From Sideroxydans lithotrophicus (GTDB taxonomy: Bacteria > Pseudomonadota > Gammaproteobacteria > Burkholderiales > Sulfuriferulaceae), in the NCBI GenBank assembly GCA_022736605.1, contig DZDB01000019.1, forward strand, positions 10,159 to 21,645: 11,487 bases of DNA, written 5' to 3'. Shown here piece after piece: positions 1 through 7,211 of this stretch. Numbering within the stretch: position 1 is the stretch's first letter; the number at the start of each line of letters is the position of its first letter. The notes beneath the pieces were generated by a model, which did no database searches, had not been told where the DNA came from, and was given only the letters and a program-made list of their open reading frames with translations. A program made the translations under genes and the position numbers.

Positions 1-923
1 CGCGTGCGCTCGGTCAGATTAAATGAATAGGTATTGCCAAAAAAGCGCTGCCCGACAGTCGCGCCGATCTGGGTGCGAATGGTCGGCGCCCAGTCGAAAC
101 CAACGTTCCAGAACGGCCCATCGACTTTATTGTTACTCAGACTGATAAAGTTATTGCGCTCGATGCCACCGGTCGCATTGACACGCAGTTTACGGGTTAT
201 CGCCGTACCCACCGTTGCCGAGCCTTTTTCAAATTCGGTATTGGCAGTAACGGAATTTTTATTGTTCGTATAGCTGTAATTCAGCCCCCAAAATACGTCA
301 TTAAAGCGGCTGCCGCTAGCCAGGCTGCCCAGTACATTTTGCACGGTGCTGTTATTGATACCCTGCGTATCGTAATACACGCCGCTCTGACTGAGCCGGT
401 AATTCAGGTCGGCAAACGTGCCGAAACGCTTGCGGATGTAGGGGCTGATGCTATAGGTGCCGACCGTGGTGAGATTGCTGGTGGCATTGGTATTGCCCAG
501 ACCAATCGGCGCCAGCGCATTGATATTTTGCTGATAGATCGCGGAACGTAAATCCAGAAACAGGAAGTCTTCCATCAGTTCGGCGTTGGCCACGCCGTTG
601 AGCTGATGATTCAGAGCGTTGTTCTGTGTAGTATTGAGATAGGTCAGCGACTGCAGGCTGTAGTTGAGGTTGACCTTCAGGCGTCGGCCATTTTTATAGA
701 GACTGACGCCAGGGCGGATCTCGGTGATGAAATCATTTTTTTTATTGGGCGAACCCGCCGGTGCCAGATTGACGTTGTCAGTGTAGCGCTCACTGGCAGT
801 CAGTTTCGGCGTGATGGTCCAGTCAGCCGCCAGCACCGGTTGCACCATGCCAGCCAGCACAAGCGCCTGCGCCAGCACGCTGATGCGCAAGCGCGAAATC
901 GTGCACCACGATTTATTTACCAT
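1..923 (-). CDS. PEP-CTERM-system outer-membrane beta-barrel protein, 3' end cut off by window edge
   Basis: I read this frame by hand from the minus strand. It is open for 307 codons from ATG at 923-921 to the left edge, so the C-terminus is missing. Residues 1-32 form a signal peptide: a basic start, a hydrophobic core and a Val-Leu-Ala/Ala cleavage site. The mature part is rich in Asn, Ser, Thr, Tyr and alternating hydrophobics (for example SERYTDNVNLAP near residue 43), as expected of an outer-membrane beta-barrel. Its composition and its place directly after the tyrosine kinase match the PEP-CTERM-associated outer-membrane family (TIGR03016-like), which accompanies exosortase-type polysaccharide export loci. 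The start overlaps the kinase gene's last 11 bp and no good Shine-Dalgarno is visible, so translation is probably coupled. A role in passing polysaccharide through the outer membrane is inferred from context. I recognise the family by pattern, not by a search. Confidence 0.8.
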   Translation of the reverse strand, partial: MVNKSWCTISRLRISVLAQALVLAGMVQPVLAADWTITPKLTASERYTDNVNLAPAGSPNKKNDFITEIRPGVSLYKNGRRLKVNLNYSLQSLTYLNTTQNNALNHQLNGVANAELMEDFLFLDLRSAIYQQNINALAPIGLGNTNATSNLTTVGTYSISPYIRKRFGTFADLNYRLSQSGVYYDTQGINNSTVQNVLGSLASGSRFNDVFWGLNYSYTNNKNSVTANTEFEKGSATVGTAITRKLRVNATGGIERNNFISLSNNKVDGPFWNVGFDWAPTIRTQIGATVGQRFFGNTYSFNLTERT

Positions 924-1845
924 AGGAACCATAGTAGCCATAGTAATTATCGTTGCCGAGCAGCGCAGTGGCCTTGTTCAGCACCATGCCGATGACTTCG
1001 CACGACTCAATCTGGCTGAGCGCCTCCTTGAGGGCTTCCTGCGAAGTCCGCTCCGCTTCCACCACCATCACGATCTGCCCCATGTGGGTCGCCAGCACAC
1101 TGGCTTCACTGGTCGACAGTAGCGGTGGCGAATCAAAAATGATGACGCGATCGGGGTAGCGGTTGGCGAGGTCGCTGATGAGGCGCGTCATGGCCGAGCT
1201 GGCGAGCAGCTCGGTACCGTGCCGATCCGAGCGTCCAGCGGGCAACAATGACAGTTTCGGAATATTGGTACGCAACATGACGTCAGACAGCGCCAGCGAC
1301 TCGTCGCGCAACACGTCGAGCAAGCCCTTGCCCATGCGCACACCCAGATATTCTGGCAAGCGCGGGCGCGCGATGTCGGCGTCGACCAGCAGCACGGTGC
1401 GTTCCATTTCTGAGGCAATGCTGATCGCCAGGTTGATGGAGCAAAATGACTTGCCCTCGCCGGGCAAGGAACTGGTGACCATGATCAGATTGCCATTTTT
1501 TACTGCCGAGCCACCCTGCCCGAATGCATTGGCGAGCAACGGCCGTTTAATCAGGCGAAATTCCTCCGCAATCTGGCTGCGCTCGGAGTCAGGCGTGATG
1601 CCGCCCATGTGTGCCAGTCGCTTCAAGTCAATCTCGACCTGCATCGATGACACGCCATCAACGTCAGGACGTGCGCTTGCAGCAGGCTGCGGCTCTCGCG
1701 GCTCTGGCTGTAGACGCTCACGCTGCATCGCTGCTTCTATGCGATTGGCGGTCTTTTCGATCGCGGGTGCAGCTGGGCTATCTGGCTGTCCCGATACTGG
1801 CTCGGTCGATACCAGTTTGTTGGCTGCTTTTTCAATGATGCTCAT
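913..1845 (-). CDS. Exopolysaccharide BY-kinase-like tyrosine autokinase (XrtA/PEP-CTERM-associated type)
   Basis: This is a 310-residue cytoplasmic P-loop ATPase of the bacterial tyrosine kinase/ParA-MinD type that controls polysaccharide polymerisation with the chain-length protein. Residues 1-90 form a low-complexity Pro/Ala/Glu-rich leader starting MSIIEKAANKL, typical of the PEP-CTERM kinase family (TIGR03018-like). Walker A is SSLPGEGKS (about 125-133), Walker A' is VLLVDADIARP (about 151-161) and Walker B is VIIFDSPPLL (about 234-243). The C-terminus ends in a tyrosine cluster, YYGYYGSYGK (301-310), with five tyrosines as likely autophosphorylation sites. The protein has no membrane segments, so it is the split, two-protein kinase arrangement. 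Its activating partner would be the chain-length protein encoded 17 bp upstream. AGGAG lies 7 nt before the ATG. Confidence 0.93.
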   Translation of the reverse strand: MSIIEKAANKLVSTEPVSGQPDSPAAPAIEKTANRIEAAMQRERLQPEPREPQPAASARPDVDGVSSMQVEIDLKRLAHMGGITPDSERSQIAEEFRLIKRPLLANAFGQGGSAVKNGNLIMVTSSLPGEGKSFCSINLAISIASEMERTVLLVDADIARPRLPEYLGVRMGKGLLDVLRDESLALSDVMLRTNIPKLSLLPAGRSDRHGTELLASSAMTRLISDLANRYPDRVIIFDSPPLLSTSEASVLATHMGQIVMVVEAERTSQEALKEALSQIESCEVIGMVLNKATALLGNDNYYGYYGSYGK

Positions 1846-1862
1846 TGTCTATCTCCTGCGGC

Positions 1863-3392
1863 TCAGCGCGCCACGAACATCTGCAAACCAAGCAGAATGC
1901 CGTAAGCGCCGATCAGGCTTAAAAATGACAAGCCATATGCAATCAGGCCCTTACGTTTTTTGATCTTGACTGCGTCGGTTTCGATGCGTGTCACCGAACC
2001 CAGCAAGGGCAGGCCGGTCAGTTCACGCAACACACGGCGGTCGGTCACGGTGCGGCGCAGCTGGCTGACAAGGAAAGCCACCGCGATGCCAGCCACAATC
2101 CCGGCTAGCGGTGCCAGCGAGATCAGCAAAGGACGATTCGGCCAGGACGGTTTCAGCGGCACGCGCGGTGGGTCAATCACGCGAAAATCCACCACATCAG
2201 TCTTGCTTTCCACCTCACCCGACAGATTAGCCGTCTCGCTGCGCTGCAGCATAGCCGCATAATTCTGCTTGTAGACTTCGTAATCGCGGGTCAGCTGGGT
2301 GTATTCAGCTTCCACTTCAGGCGTGCTGTCGACCGTGCTTTTCAGCGAGTTATAACGCGTCTGAAAATCGTTGACGCGCGACGCCAGCGAGGCCGCCGTG
2401 GCATCCGCTTCGGCAATCGCAATGGTCAATTGCTGATACACCGGGTTTTGCGAACGCCCGCTGCCGGTGGTCTTGGCAGTCTTCATTTCCTGCTTCTTCT
2501 GATCCTCCAGCTGCTGGATCAAACGTTTGGTCGAAACGATATCCGGGTGCAATTCGGTATAGGTCAAACGCAGGGTATCGAGATTTTGTTGCAGCGCGGC
2601 AATCCGCGCATCCAGCTCCGGATTAACCTGGCTCACCGCTGCACCCGCCGCAATTTCTGGCTCTTCATCAGACAACTGGCGCTTGAGCTGGTCACGCCGA
2701 CTGGTCGCTTCGCGCAAATCCAGCTGTGCCTGACGCAAGGCCGAAGCGGTTTCAGACATTTTGCTGAAATAATCGCCCCCCTGACCCGGCATCAGACCCA
2801 TGTGCTTGAGCTTGAAATCCTTGATGGCGTTTTCAGTTTCGGTCAGTTTTTGCTCGTTGACCTTGAGCTGGTCGTCGATGAATTTTTGCGATGAGGCGAT
2901 ATCCTTGCGGGTTTTGCCCAGGCTACTTTCCACAAAAATCGTCAACAACGCCTGCACGACGCGCTTGGCCACTTCAGGGTGTTCATTCTGATACGCAATG
3001 GTATACAGATTGGTGCCTGTATTAGACGCTTCCAGCTTGATCTGATCCGCCAGGCCATCCAGCATCGCCTCGGTCTGCTGCGGCGTTTTAGCTTTGATGT
3101 CCATGTCGGTCATGCGCGCCACTTTTTCCAGATTCGGGCGGCTTACCAGGGTACGCGTCATCAGCCTGATCTGCTGGTCGACGTTGGGCTCAACGGTCAG
3201 GCCGGTCAACAGCGGCTTGAGCAGCGTCTGGGTGTCGACATACACCCGCGCCGACGCTTCGAAGCGGCTGGGCAAGGTATAGATCCACACCCAGCCGGCG
3301 ATCGATACCACCCAGGCGACGATAATGATGTACCAGCGGCGGTGCCAGGTCGCACGCACATAGCCCATCAACTGGTTTAGTAACTCATCCAT
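1863..3392 (-). CDS. Wzz-like polysaccharide chain-length determinant (XrtA/PEP-CTERM type)
   Basis: This 509-residue inner-membrane polysaccharide co-polymerase sets chain length and links the synthesis machinery to the export pore. A Wzz domain opens the protein, with a membrane segment at about 20-39 followed by the SRFEASARVYVDTQTLL stretch. The periplasmic part (about 40-420) is largely coiled-coil, rich in Gln, Lys, Glu and Asp. A GNVR-like region sits around 370-396, and the proline-rich motif DPPRVPLKPSWPNRP (about 407-421) precedes the second membrane helix (422-443). A third helix spans about 482-505, leaving a short cytoplasmic loop (444-480) that could contact the kinase. Length and the extra C-terminal helix fit the PEP-CTERM chain-length family (TIGR03007-like). 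An AGG lies 6 nt before the ATG. The gene is 47 bp downstream of the export lipoprotein gene and 17 bp upstream of the kinase gene. Confidence 0.93.
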   Translation of the reverse strand: MDELLNQLMGYVRATWHRRWYIIIVAWVVSIAGWVWIYTLPSRFEASARVYVDTQTLLKPLLTGLTVEPNVDQQIRLMTRTLVSRPNLEKVARMTDMDIKAKTPQQTEAMLDGLADQIKLEASNTGTNLYTIAYQNEHPEVAKRVVQALLTIFVESSLGKTRKDIASSQKFIDDQLKVNEQKLTETENAIKDFKLKHMGLMPGQGGDYFSKMSETASALRQAQLDLREATSRRDQLKRQLSDEEPEIAAGAAVSQVNPELDARIAALQQNLDTLRLTYTELHPDIVSTKRLIQQLEDQKKQEMKTAKTTGSGRSQNPVYQQLTIAIAEADATAASLASRVNDFQTRYNSLKSTVDSTPEVEAEYTQLTRDYEVYKQNYAAMLQRSETANLSGEVESKTDVVDFRVIDPPRVPLKPSWPNRPLLISLAPLAGIVAGIAVAFLVSQLRRTVTDRRVLRELTGLPLLGSVTRIETDAVKIKKRKGLIAYGLSFLSLIGAYGILLGLQMFVAR

Positions 3393-3439
3393 GTTTTACC
3401 TGCCCTTTTCCAGACGTACTTGGCGACTGAAAATTATGA

Positions 3440-4066
3440 TTAGAAGAAGCTTTCCGGCACCACCAGCACATCACCCGGCCGCATCGGCACGTTTGCGCTG
3501 ATATCGCCGCCCTGTAGCAGGTCTTCCAGACGCACGCCCAGCCGCACTTGCTTGCCATCCACAATGCGCAGAATGTAAGCCTTGTTACCCGCTGCAAAAT
3601 CGGTAATACCGCCAACCGCGATCATCAAATCGACCAGACTCATGCCCTCACGATAATTGAGCGCCTGCGGTTTGGCTGCCTGACCGATGACGCGAATCTG
3701 CTGGCTGAATGGCCCTACACCACCCGCTACCACCACCGTAACGATGGGCTCCTGTATGTATTTAGACAGGGCTTTTTCAAGGTCGCGTGCCAATTGGCTC
3801 GGCGTTTTGCCGCTGGCCGGCATGTCCTCGACCAACGACATGGTCATTTTGCCGTCAGGCCGTACCGGAAAATTGCCCGATACCTCAGGATTTCGCCAGA
3901 CAAACACGTTGACACTGTCACCCGGACCGATCAGGTAATTCCAGGCGCTGGAATTATCGACTTTCGGTGCCGGGGGGTATGTGTTGGTCGCACAACCGGC
4001 CAGGCCAGCCAACACGGCCAGTAACAACATCCACCGGAATGAAATCAGGGGTTTGATTGCGTTCAC
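3440..4066 (-). CDS. Polysaccharide export lipoprotein (Wza-like, XrtA/PEP-CTERM type)
   Basis: This 208-residue outer-membrane polysaccharide export protein is the first gene of the operon. Residues 1-25 form a lipoprotein signal with lipobox Leu-Ala-Gly-Cys, so Cys25 is the lipidated residue. A poly_export domain follows (about 42-115), with the hallmark YLIGPGDSVNVFVW and VRPDGKMTMSLV. An SLBB-like domain (about 122-175) contains RVIGQAAKPQALNYREGMSL. The C-terminus has the usual RPGDVLVVPE ending. The protein is short compared with Wza (about 380 residues) but normal for the PEP-CTERM export family (TIGR03027-like). The start is GTG at 4066-4064, chosen because GGAGG (plus-strand 4073-4077) lies 6 nt upstream. 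It probably forms the periplasm-spanning pore with the downstream chain-length protein. Confidence 0.94.
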   Translation of the reverse strand: MNAIKPLISFRWMLLLAVLAGLAGCATNTYPPAPKVDNSSAWNYLIGPGDSVNVFVWRNPEVSGNFPVRPDGKMTMSLVEDMPASGKTPSQLARDLEKALSKYIQEPIVTVVVAGGVGPFSQQIRVIGQAAKPQALNYREGMSLVDLMIAVGGITDFAAGNKAYILRIVDGKQVRLGVRLEDLLQGGDISANVPMRPGDVLVVPESFF

Positions 4067-4326
4067 GGAATTCCTCCACTTATCAATTGACTGGTTTTAA
4101 CTCGCACAACTCTATTCTATCTGCACATAATCGGCAATCCAGCCGGTAGCTTGAGTTGCCGGGCAACGATGAATCCTATCCAGCATACACAAAGCATATT
4201 TCAGGCCAAAGACGACGGTGCAATCGAACCAAACATCCATGCGGCTTGTTCGCGCAAGGACTTAGCAACGAAGTTGGCACTACTGACGGCATTTTCATCA
4301 AACCGACGAGCCGCCGACACTGCCGC

Positions 4327-4346
4327 CCTAGGCCAAATGGCCTAGG
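4327..4346. repeat. Perfect inverted repeat, 8-bp stem with AAAT loop
   Basis: CCTAGGCC at 4327-4334 and GGCCTAGG at 4339-4346 are exact reverse complements separated by AAAT. The right arm also belongs to a 14-bp palindrome, ATGGCCTAGGCCAT (4337-4350), so two alternative structures compete. It lies 46 bp past the end of the minus-strand queC-like gene. No T-run follows on either strand, so it is not a standard intrinsic terminator. It could be an mRNA 3' end stabiliser or a protein-binding site. Confidence 0.6.
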
Positions 4347-4363
4347 CCATCATTTCTGTCTTT

Positions 4364-4379
4364 GCTTGGTGCCCCAAGC
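4364..4379. repeat. Short hairpin just downstream of queC-like gene
   Basis: GCTTGG (4364-4369) and CCAAGC (4374-4379) are reverse complements around a 4-nt loop, 12 bp beyond the queC-like stop codon. No T-rich tail follows in the direction of queC transcription. It may act with the second hairpin at 4327-4346 as a weak 3' end signal. Confidence 0.4.
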
Positions 4380-4391
4380 CTTAACCATTCC

Positions 4392-4982
4392 TTACTCTGA
4401 GGCGCCCGCCGCACGCAACGCTTCCCTGCGCTGCACACATTGCGGGCAATGGCCGCACGCTTTCGGATAACCCAGCAGACAGCTGTAAGTCAGGCTCAAA
4501 TCTAACCCCAAAGCCAGCGCCTGCTGTATGACCTGGGTTTTATCCAGCGCCAGCAATGGCGTTTCGACAGCGAAGTCACCCAGACTGCGTGCCATCGCAT
4601 TGAATCGGTCTAAAAATAACCCGGAAGCGCTGGGATAAGCAGTGACATCATTCCGATTGAGCGCCAGGTGAATATGCTGTGCGCCGATCTGCGCGGCATA
4701 ACTCAGCCCGAGCGCCAGCGCCACCAGATTGCGATGCGGCAGCGGCACATGCAGGCGCTGGGTCTGCCCGGCGCGGAAGGTTTCGCCGACCTGCGCCAGA
4801 TCGAGGCGAGTCAGCGGCACCGCCAGCAAGTTGGCATGGTAGCGCGCCGCGCGCCACTCCTCGGCTGCCGCACGCTGGCCGTAATCGGCGAACAGCGCAT
4901 GCAGTTGCGCGCCTTCGCGTTGCTTGAGATAGAGCAGCGTGACGCTGTCGATGCCACCCGAAAGCAGGATTATTTCAACCAT
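4392..4982 (-). CDS. queC: QueC-like 7-cyano-7-deazaguanine synthase (divergent)
   Basis: QueC converts 7-carboxy-7-deazaguanine to preQ0 with ATP and ammonia, in queuosine and other 7-deazapurine pathways. The N-terminus carries the PP-loop SGGIDS (residues 8-13) and the FADYGQR block (31-37). The C-terminus has a zinc-binding cysteine set, Cys168-X7-Cys176-X2-Cys179-X2-Cys182, with the expected QueC spacing. HRNLVALALGLSYA (83-96) corresponds to the QueC RNxxFLSLAxxYA block. At 196 residues it is shorter than usual (about 220-230). The substrate-region motif usually reading YPDCRPEF is here YPSASGLF (116-123), so the specificity could differ. No queD, queE or queF is nearby. It is divergent from the pyrophosphohydrolase operon across 46 bp. 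I am confident of the family and less so of preQ0 synthesis. Confidence 0.82.
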   Translation of the reverse strand: MVEIILLSGGIDSVTLLYLKQREGAQLHALFADYGQRAAAEEWRAARYHANLLAVPLTRLDLAQVGETFRAGQTQRLHVPLPHRNLVALALGLSYAAQIGAQHIHLALNRNDVTAYPSASGLFLDRFNAMARSLGDFAVETPLLALDKTQVIQQALALGLDLSLTYSCLLGYPKACGHCPQCVQRREALRAAGASE

Positions 4983-5028
4983 GTCGGGATGCTACACTAT
5001 TACGCGTTATCGCTTAATCCGAGCCACC
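4983..5028. promoter_or_regulatory. Probable divergent promoter region
   Basis: This 46-bp gap separates the start codons of the minus-strand queC-like gene and the plus-strand pyrophosphohydrolase gene, so promoters for both directions should lie in or beside it. It is AT-richer than the flanking genes. On the plus strand TACACT and TATTAC are -10-like, and on the minus strand TAATAG is. No clear -35 boxes are seen, and neither start codon has a strong Shine-Dalgarno, suggesting very short leaders. The assignment is positional. Confidence 0.3.
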
Positions 5029-5400
5029 ATGCAGACCGATTCCATTGCCCAGCTCCAGTCCGCGATCCGCGCTTTTGCCGAGGCACGCGACTGGCAACCG
5101 TTCCACACCCCAAAAAATCTGGCGATGGCGCTGGCGGTCGAGGCCGCCGAACTGATGGAACATTTTCAGTGGGCCACCGCCGAGCAAAGCCAGCAGCCCG
5201 ACGCCGCCAAGCAGGCGGAAATTGCGGCAGAAATGAGCGATGTGCTGATTTACCTGATTCGCATGGCCGATGTGATGGGCATCGACCTGCTTGCTGCGGC
5301 GCAGGCTAAATTGCAGCACAATGGCCGCAAATATCCAGTCGATCAGGCGCGCGGCAACGCCAAAAAATACACGCAACTGCAACCGGACGACCCCGCATGA
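5029..5400 (+). CDS. MazG/dCTPase-like nucleotide pyrophosphohydrolase
   Basis: This is a 123-residue, single-domain, all-alpha NTP pyrophosphohydrolase resembling the small MazG-like and dCTPase (RS21-C6/DCTPP1) enzymes, which hydrolyse non-canonical or excess dNTPs to NMP and pyrophosphate. The diagnostic blocks are all present: FHTPKNLAMALAVEAAELMEHF, with the metal-binding ExxE, and AAEMSDVLIYLIRMAD, with the downstream Glu/Asp ligands. A basic C-terminal NGRKYP segment follows. The start is ATG at 5029. The frame stays open about 30 codons upstream, but that stretch runs into the opposite-strand queC-like gene and is not conserved in character. It is the first gene of a compact operon, and its TGA overlaps the next gene's start as ATGA. 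Confidence 0.88.
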   Translation: MQTDSIAQLQSAIRAFAEARDWQPFHTPKNLAMALAVEAAELMEHFQWATAEQSQQPDAAKQAEIAAEMSDVLIYLIRMADVMGIDLLAAAQAKLQHNGRKYPVDQARGNAKKYTQLQPDDPA

Positions 5401-5705
5401 GTTATTACAAACACCACGTTTTTTTCTGCACCAACCAGCGTGACGACGGCGCGCAATGCTGTGGCGCATCGGGCGGCCAGGCGATGCGCGATTACGCCAA
5501 AAAGAAAATCAAGTCGCTCAACCTGAATGGTGCAGGCCAGTGCCGCATCAACAGCGCGGGCTGCATGGACCGCTGCAGTGAAGGCCCGCTGCTGGTGGTG
5601 TACCCGGAAGGCACCTGGTACACCTACGTCGACGAGAGCGATGTCGATGAAATCATCGAGCAGCATCTGCAACACGGGCAAGTCGTTGAACGGCTGAAAA
5701 TCTGA
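5397..5705 (+). CDS. Thioredoxin-like [2Fe-2S] ferredoxin
   Basis: This is a 102-residue (2Fe-2S) ferredoxin of the thioredoxin-fold type. The ligand pattern is Cys11, Cys21 or Cys22, Cys56 and Cys60, matching the first cysteine pair plus the C-X3-C pair seen in this family. The blocks YKHHVFFCTNQR, GQCRINSAGCMDRCSEGP and LLVVYPEGTWYTYV are characteristic. Cys49 is an extra cysteine. It is a small soluble electron carrier or cluster-binding protein whose partner cannot be read from the sequence. The start overlaps the previous stop by 4 bp (ATGA), implying translational coupling, and the next gene starts 1 nt after its stop. Confidence 0.92.
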   Translation: MSYYKHHVFFCTNQRDDGAQCCGASGGQAMRDYAKKKIKSLNLNGAGQCRINSAGCMDRCSEGPLLVVYPEGTWYTYVDESDVDEIIEQHLQHGQVVERLKI

Positions 5706-5706
5706 C

Positions 5707-6312
5707 GTGAAGCGCGCCCGTTTACGCATCAAATCCGCCATCGGCAACATCGAAACCGTGGTCAACGACCCCGGTGCCGAGCGCCGTGGCCTGGCCTTCA
5801 TTGCCCATCCGCACCCGCTACACGGCGGCACGCTCGACAACAAAGTGGTACAGACACTGGCGCAGACCTGCCACGACGCGGGTTATGTCGCGGTGCGCCC
5901 CAATTTTCGCGGCGTCGGCGACAGCGACGGCAGCTACGATAACGGCATCGGCGAAACCGACGACCTGCTCACGGTGATCGCCTTTGTGCGCGCCCAATAT
6001 GCCGCTGGCCTGCCGATTGTGCTGGCCGGGTTTTCCTTTGGTGCCTACGTCCAGCACCGTGTCGCGCAACGCATCGCCCACGACAAGCTGATCCTGATCG
6101 GCCCGGCGGTGAATATGTACAATTTCGGCGCGGTGCCAGCGCACACGCACGTCATTCACGGCGAAACCGACGAACTGGTGCCGCTGGCCGCTGCGCAGGC
6201 CTGGGCGCAGCGCAGCGCTGCACCGCTTGAAGTCATCCCCGGCGCCAGCCATTTTTTCCACGGCAAACTGGCCGAACTCAAAGCGGCAGCGCTGGCAGCA
6301 TGCCACTCCTGA
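5707..6312 (+). CDS. Small alpha/beta hydrolase (COG2945-like)
   Basis: This is a 201-residue single-domain alpha/beta hydrolase with no lid domain or signal peptide, so it is cytoplasmic. The oxyanion-hole region is HPHPLHGGTLDNKVV (35-49). The nucleophile elbow is GFSFG with Ser110, the acid is Asp155 in HGETDELV, and the catalytic His is His182 in GASHFFHG. PNFRGVGDSDG (65-75) is typical of the COG2945 group. The physiological substrate is unknown for this group. The start is GTG at 5707, 1 nt after the ferredoxin stop. The alternatives are internal and would remove the first beta strand. The last 13 bp overlap the ABC ATPase gene in another frame. Confidence 0.87.
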   Translation: MKRARLRIKSAIGNIETVVNDPGAERRGLAFIAHPHPLHGGTLDNKVVQTLAQTCHDAGYVAVRPNFRGVGDSDGSYDNGIGETDDLLTVIAFVRAQYAAGLPIVLAGFSFGAYVQHRVAQRIAHDKLILIGPAVNMYNFGAVPAHTHVIHGETDELVPLAAAQAWAQRSAAPLEVIPGASHFFHGKLAELKAAALAACHS

Positions 6313-7211
6313 GCGCGCGCAACCTGCGCAAAAAATATGGCGACACCGAAGTGGTGCGCGGCCTTGATCTCGACATCGAAGCAGGCGAGTGCTTCGGCCT
6401 GATCGGCCCAAACGGCGCGGGCAAAACCACCACGCTGAAAATGCTGCTCGGCCTGATTGCGCCGGATGGCGGCAGCATTGAAATCCTCGGCACGCCGGTA
6501 CCGCTGCGTGGGCGTGAAGCCCGCCTGCGCATCGGCGTGGTGCCGCAAATGGACAACCTCGACCCGGATTTTTCGGTGCGCGAAAACCTGCTGGTCTATG
6601 GCCGCTATTTCGGCATGGCCGACAGCCTGATCGAATCGCGCGTTCCGGCGTTGCTGGAATTTGCCGGGCTGGCCAGCAAAGCTGACGCGCGCATCACCAC
6701 GCTGTCTGGCGGCATGAAACGGCGCCTGACGCTGGCACGCGCGCTGGTCAACGACCCCGAATTGATCGTGCTGGACGAACCCACCACCGGCCTCGACCCG
6801 CAGGCGCGCCACGTCATCTGGCAAGGGCTGCGCCGCCTCATCAGCCAGGGCAAGACGATCTTGCTGACCACGCACTTCATGGAAGAAGCCGAACGGCTGT
6901 GCGACCGGCTGGTCATCATCGATCACGGCACGGCGATTGCGCACGGCAGCCCGCGTGACATGATCGCCGCCGAAATCGAACCCGACGTAATGGAAATCTA
7001 CGGCGAACGTGTCGCCGACTGGGGCGAACAATACGGCACCACCCTATGCGAACGGTTTGAGATCACCGGCGAAACGCTGTTCTGCTACACCCGCGACTGT
7101 GGCCGCGTGCTCGATCAGCTGCGCGCCCAGCACACGCTGCGCTACCTGCACCGCCCGTCCAATCTGGAAGACGTGTTCCTCAAATTCACTGGCCGGGAGC
7201 TGCGCGATTGA
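6300..7211 (+). CDS. nodI: ABC exporter ATPase, NodI type
   Basis: This is a 303-residue ABC-2-type transporter ATPase. Walker A is GPNGAGKTT (36-44), the Q-loop is VPQMD (81-85), the signature is LSGGMKRRL (135-143), Walker B is LIVLDEPTTG (155-164) and the H-loop is TTH (190-192). The segment from TTLSGGMKRRLTLARAL through THFMEEAERLCDRL is very close to NodI of nodulation-factor exporters. About 80 residues of extra C-terminal domain follow the catalytic core. The same family is widespread in betaproteobacteria that do not nodulate, so the substrate here is unknown and the gene symbol marks the family only. It pairs with the permease that follows, with a 4-bp overlap. Confidence 0.9.
   Translation: MPLLSARNLRKKYGDTEVVRGLDLDIEAGECFGLIGPNGAGKTTTLKMLLGLIAPDGGSIEILGTPVPLRGREARLRIGVVPQMDNLDPDFSVRENLLVYGRYFGMADSLIESRVPALLEFAGLASKADARITTLSGGMKRRLTLARALVNDPELIVLDEPTTGLDPQARHVIWQGLRRLISQGKTILLTTHFMEEAERLCDRLVIIDHGTAIAHGSPRDMIAAEIEPDVMEIYGERVADWGEQYGTTLCERFEITGETLFCYTRDCGRVLDQLRAQHTLRYLHRPSNLEDVFLKFTGRELRD

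Larger units (their letters stand above)
4067..4391. other. Noncoding gap between eps operon and queC-like gene
   Basis: This is about 325 bp with no credible gene; the two short plus-strand frames here have no recognisable protein pattern. It must hold the promoter of the minus-strand polysaccharide operon. An AT-rich stretch (4080-4130) lies just upstream of that operon's Shine-Dalgarno, with a TAGAAT -10-like hexamer on the minus strand near 4118-4123 but no convincing -35. A short inverted repeat, GTTGC-CGG-GCAAC, sits at 4155-4167. Two further hairpins lie nearer the queC-like gene and are listed separately. Confidence 0.5.

Noticed and set aside
1163..1963. Plus-strand open frame of 266 codons opposite the kinase gene
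   Set aside because: It is Ser/Arg-rich without any protein pattern, and the opposite strand encodes a clear kinase with Walker motifs.
4100..4145. Sigma-54 or sigma-70 promoter for the polysaccharide operon
   Set aside because: A GG and GC pair is present but the spacing is 14 rather than 10 nt, and the TAGAAT hexamer lacks a properly spaced -35, so no specific promoter call is made.
4327..4379. Intrinsic terminator for the queC-like gene
   Set aside because: The stems are sound but no T-run follows on the minus strand.
4151..4470. Short plus-strand frames in the gap before the queC-like gene
   Set aside because: They lack ribosome-binding sites and protein-like composition, and one runs into the antisense of the queC-like gene.
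4939..5028. 30-codon N-terminal extension of the pyrophosphohydrolase
   Set aside because: It would overlap the start of the divergent queC-like gene and shows no family similarity; ATG at 5029 gives the normal family length.
6156..7031. Minus-strand open frame of 291 codons opposite the ABC ATPase gene
   Set aside because: It is a shadow of the ATPase gene; His, Gln and Arg excess and no motif.
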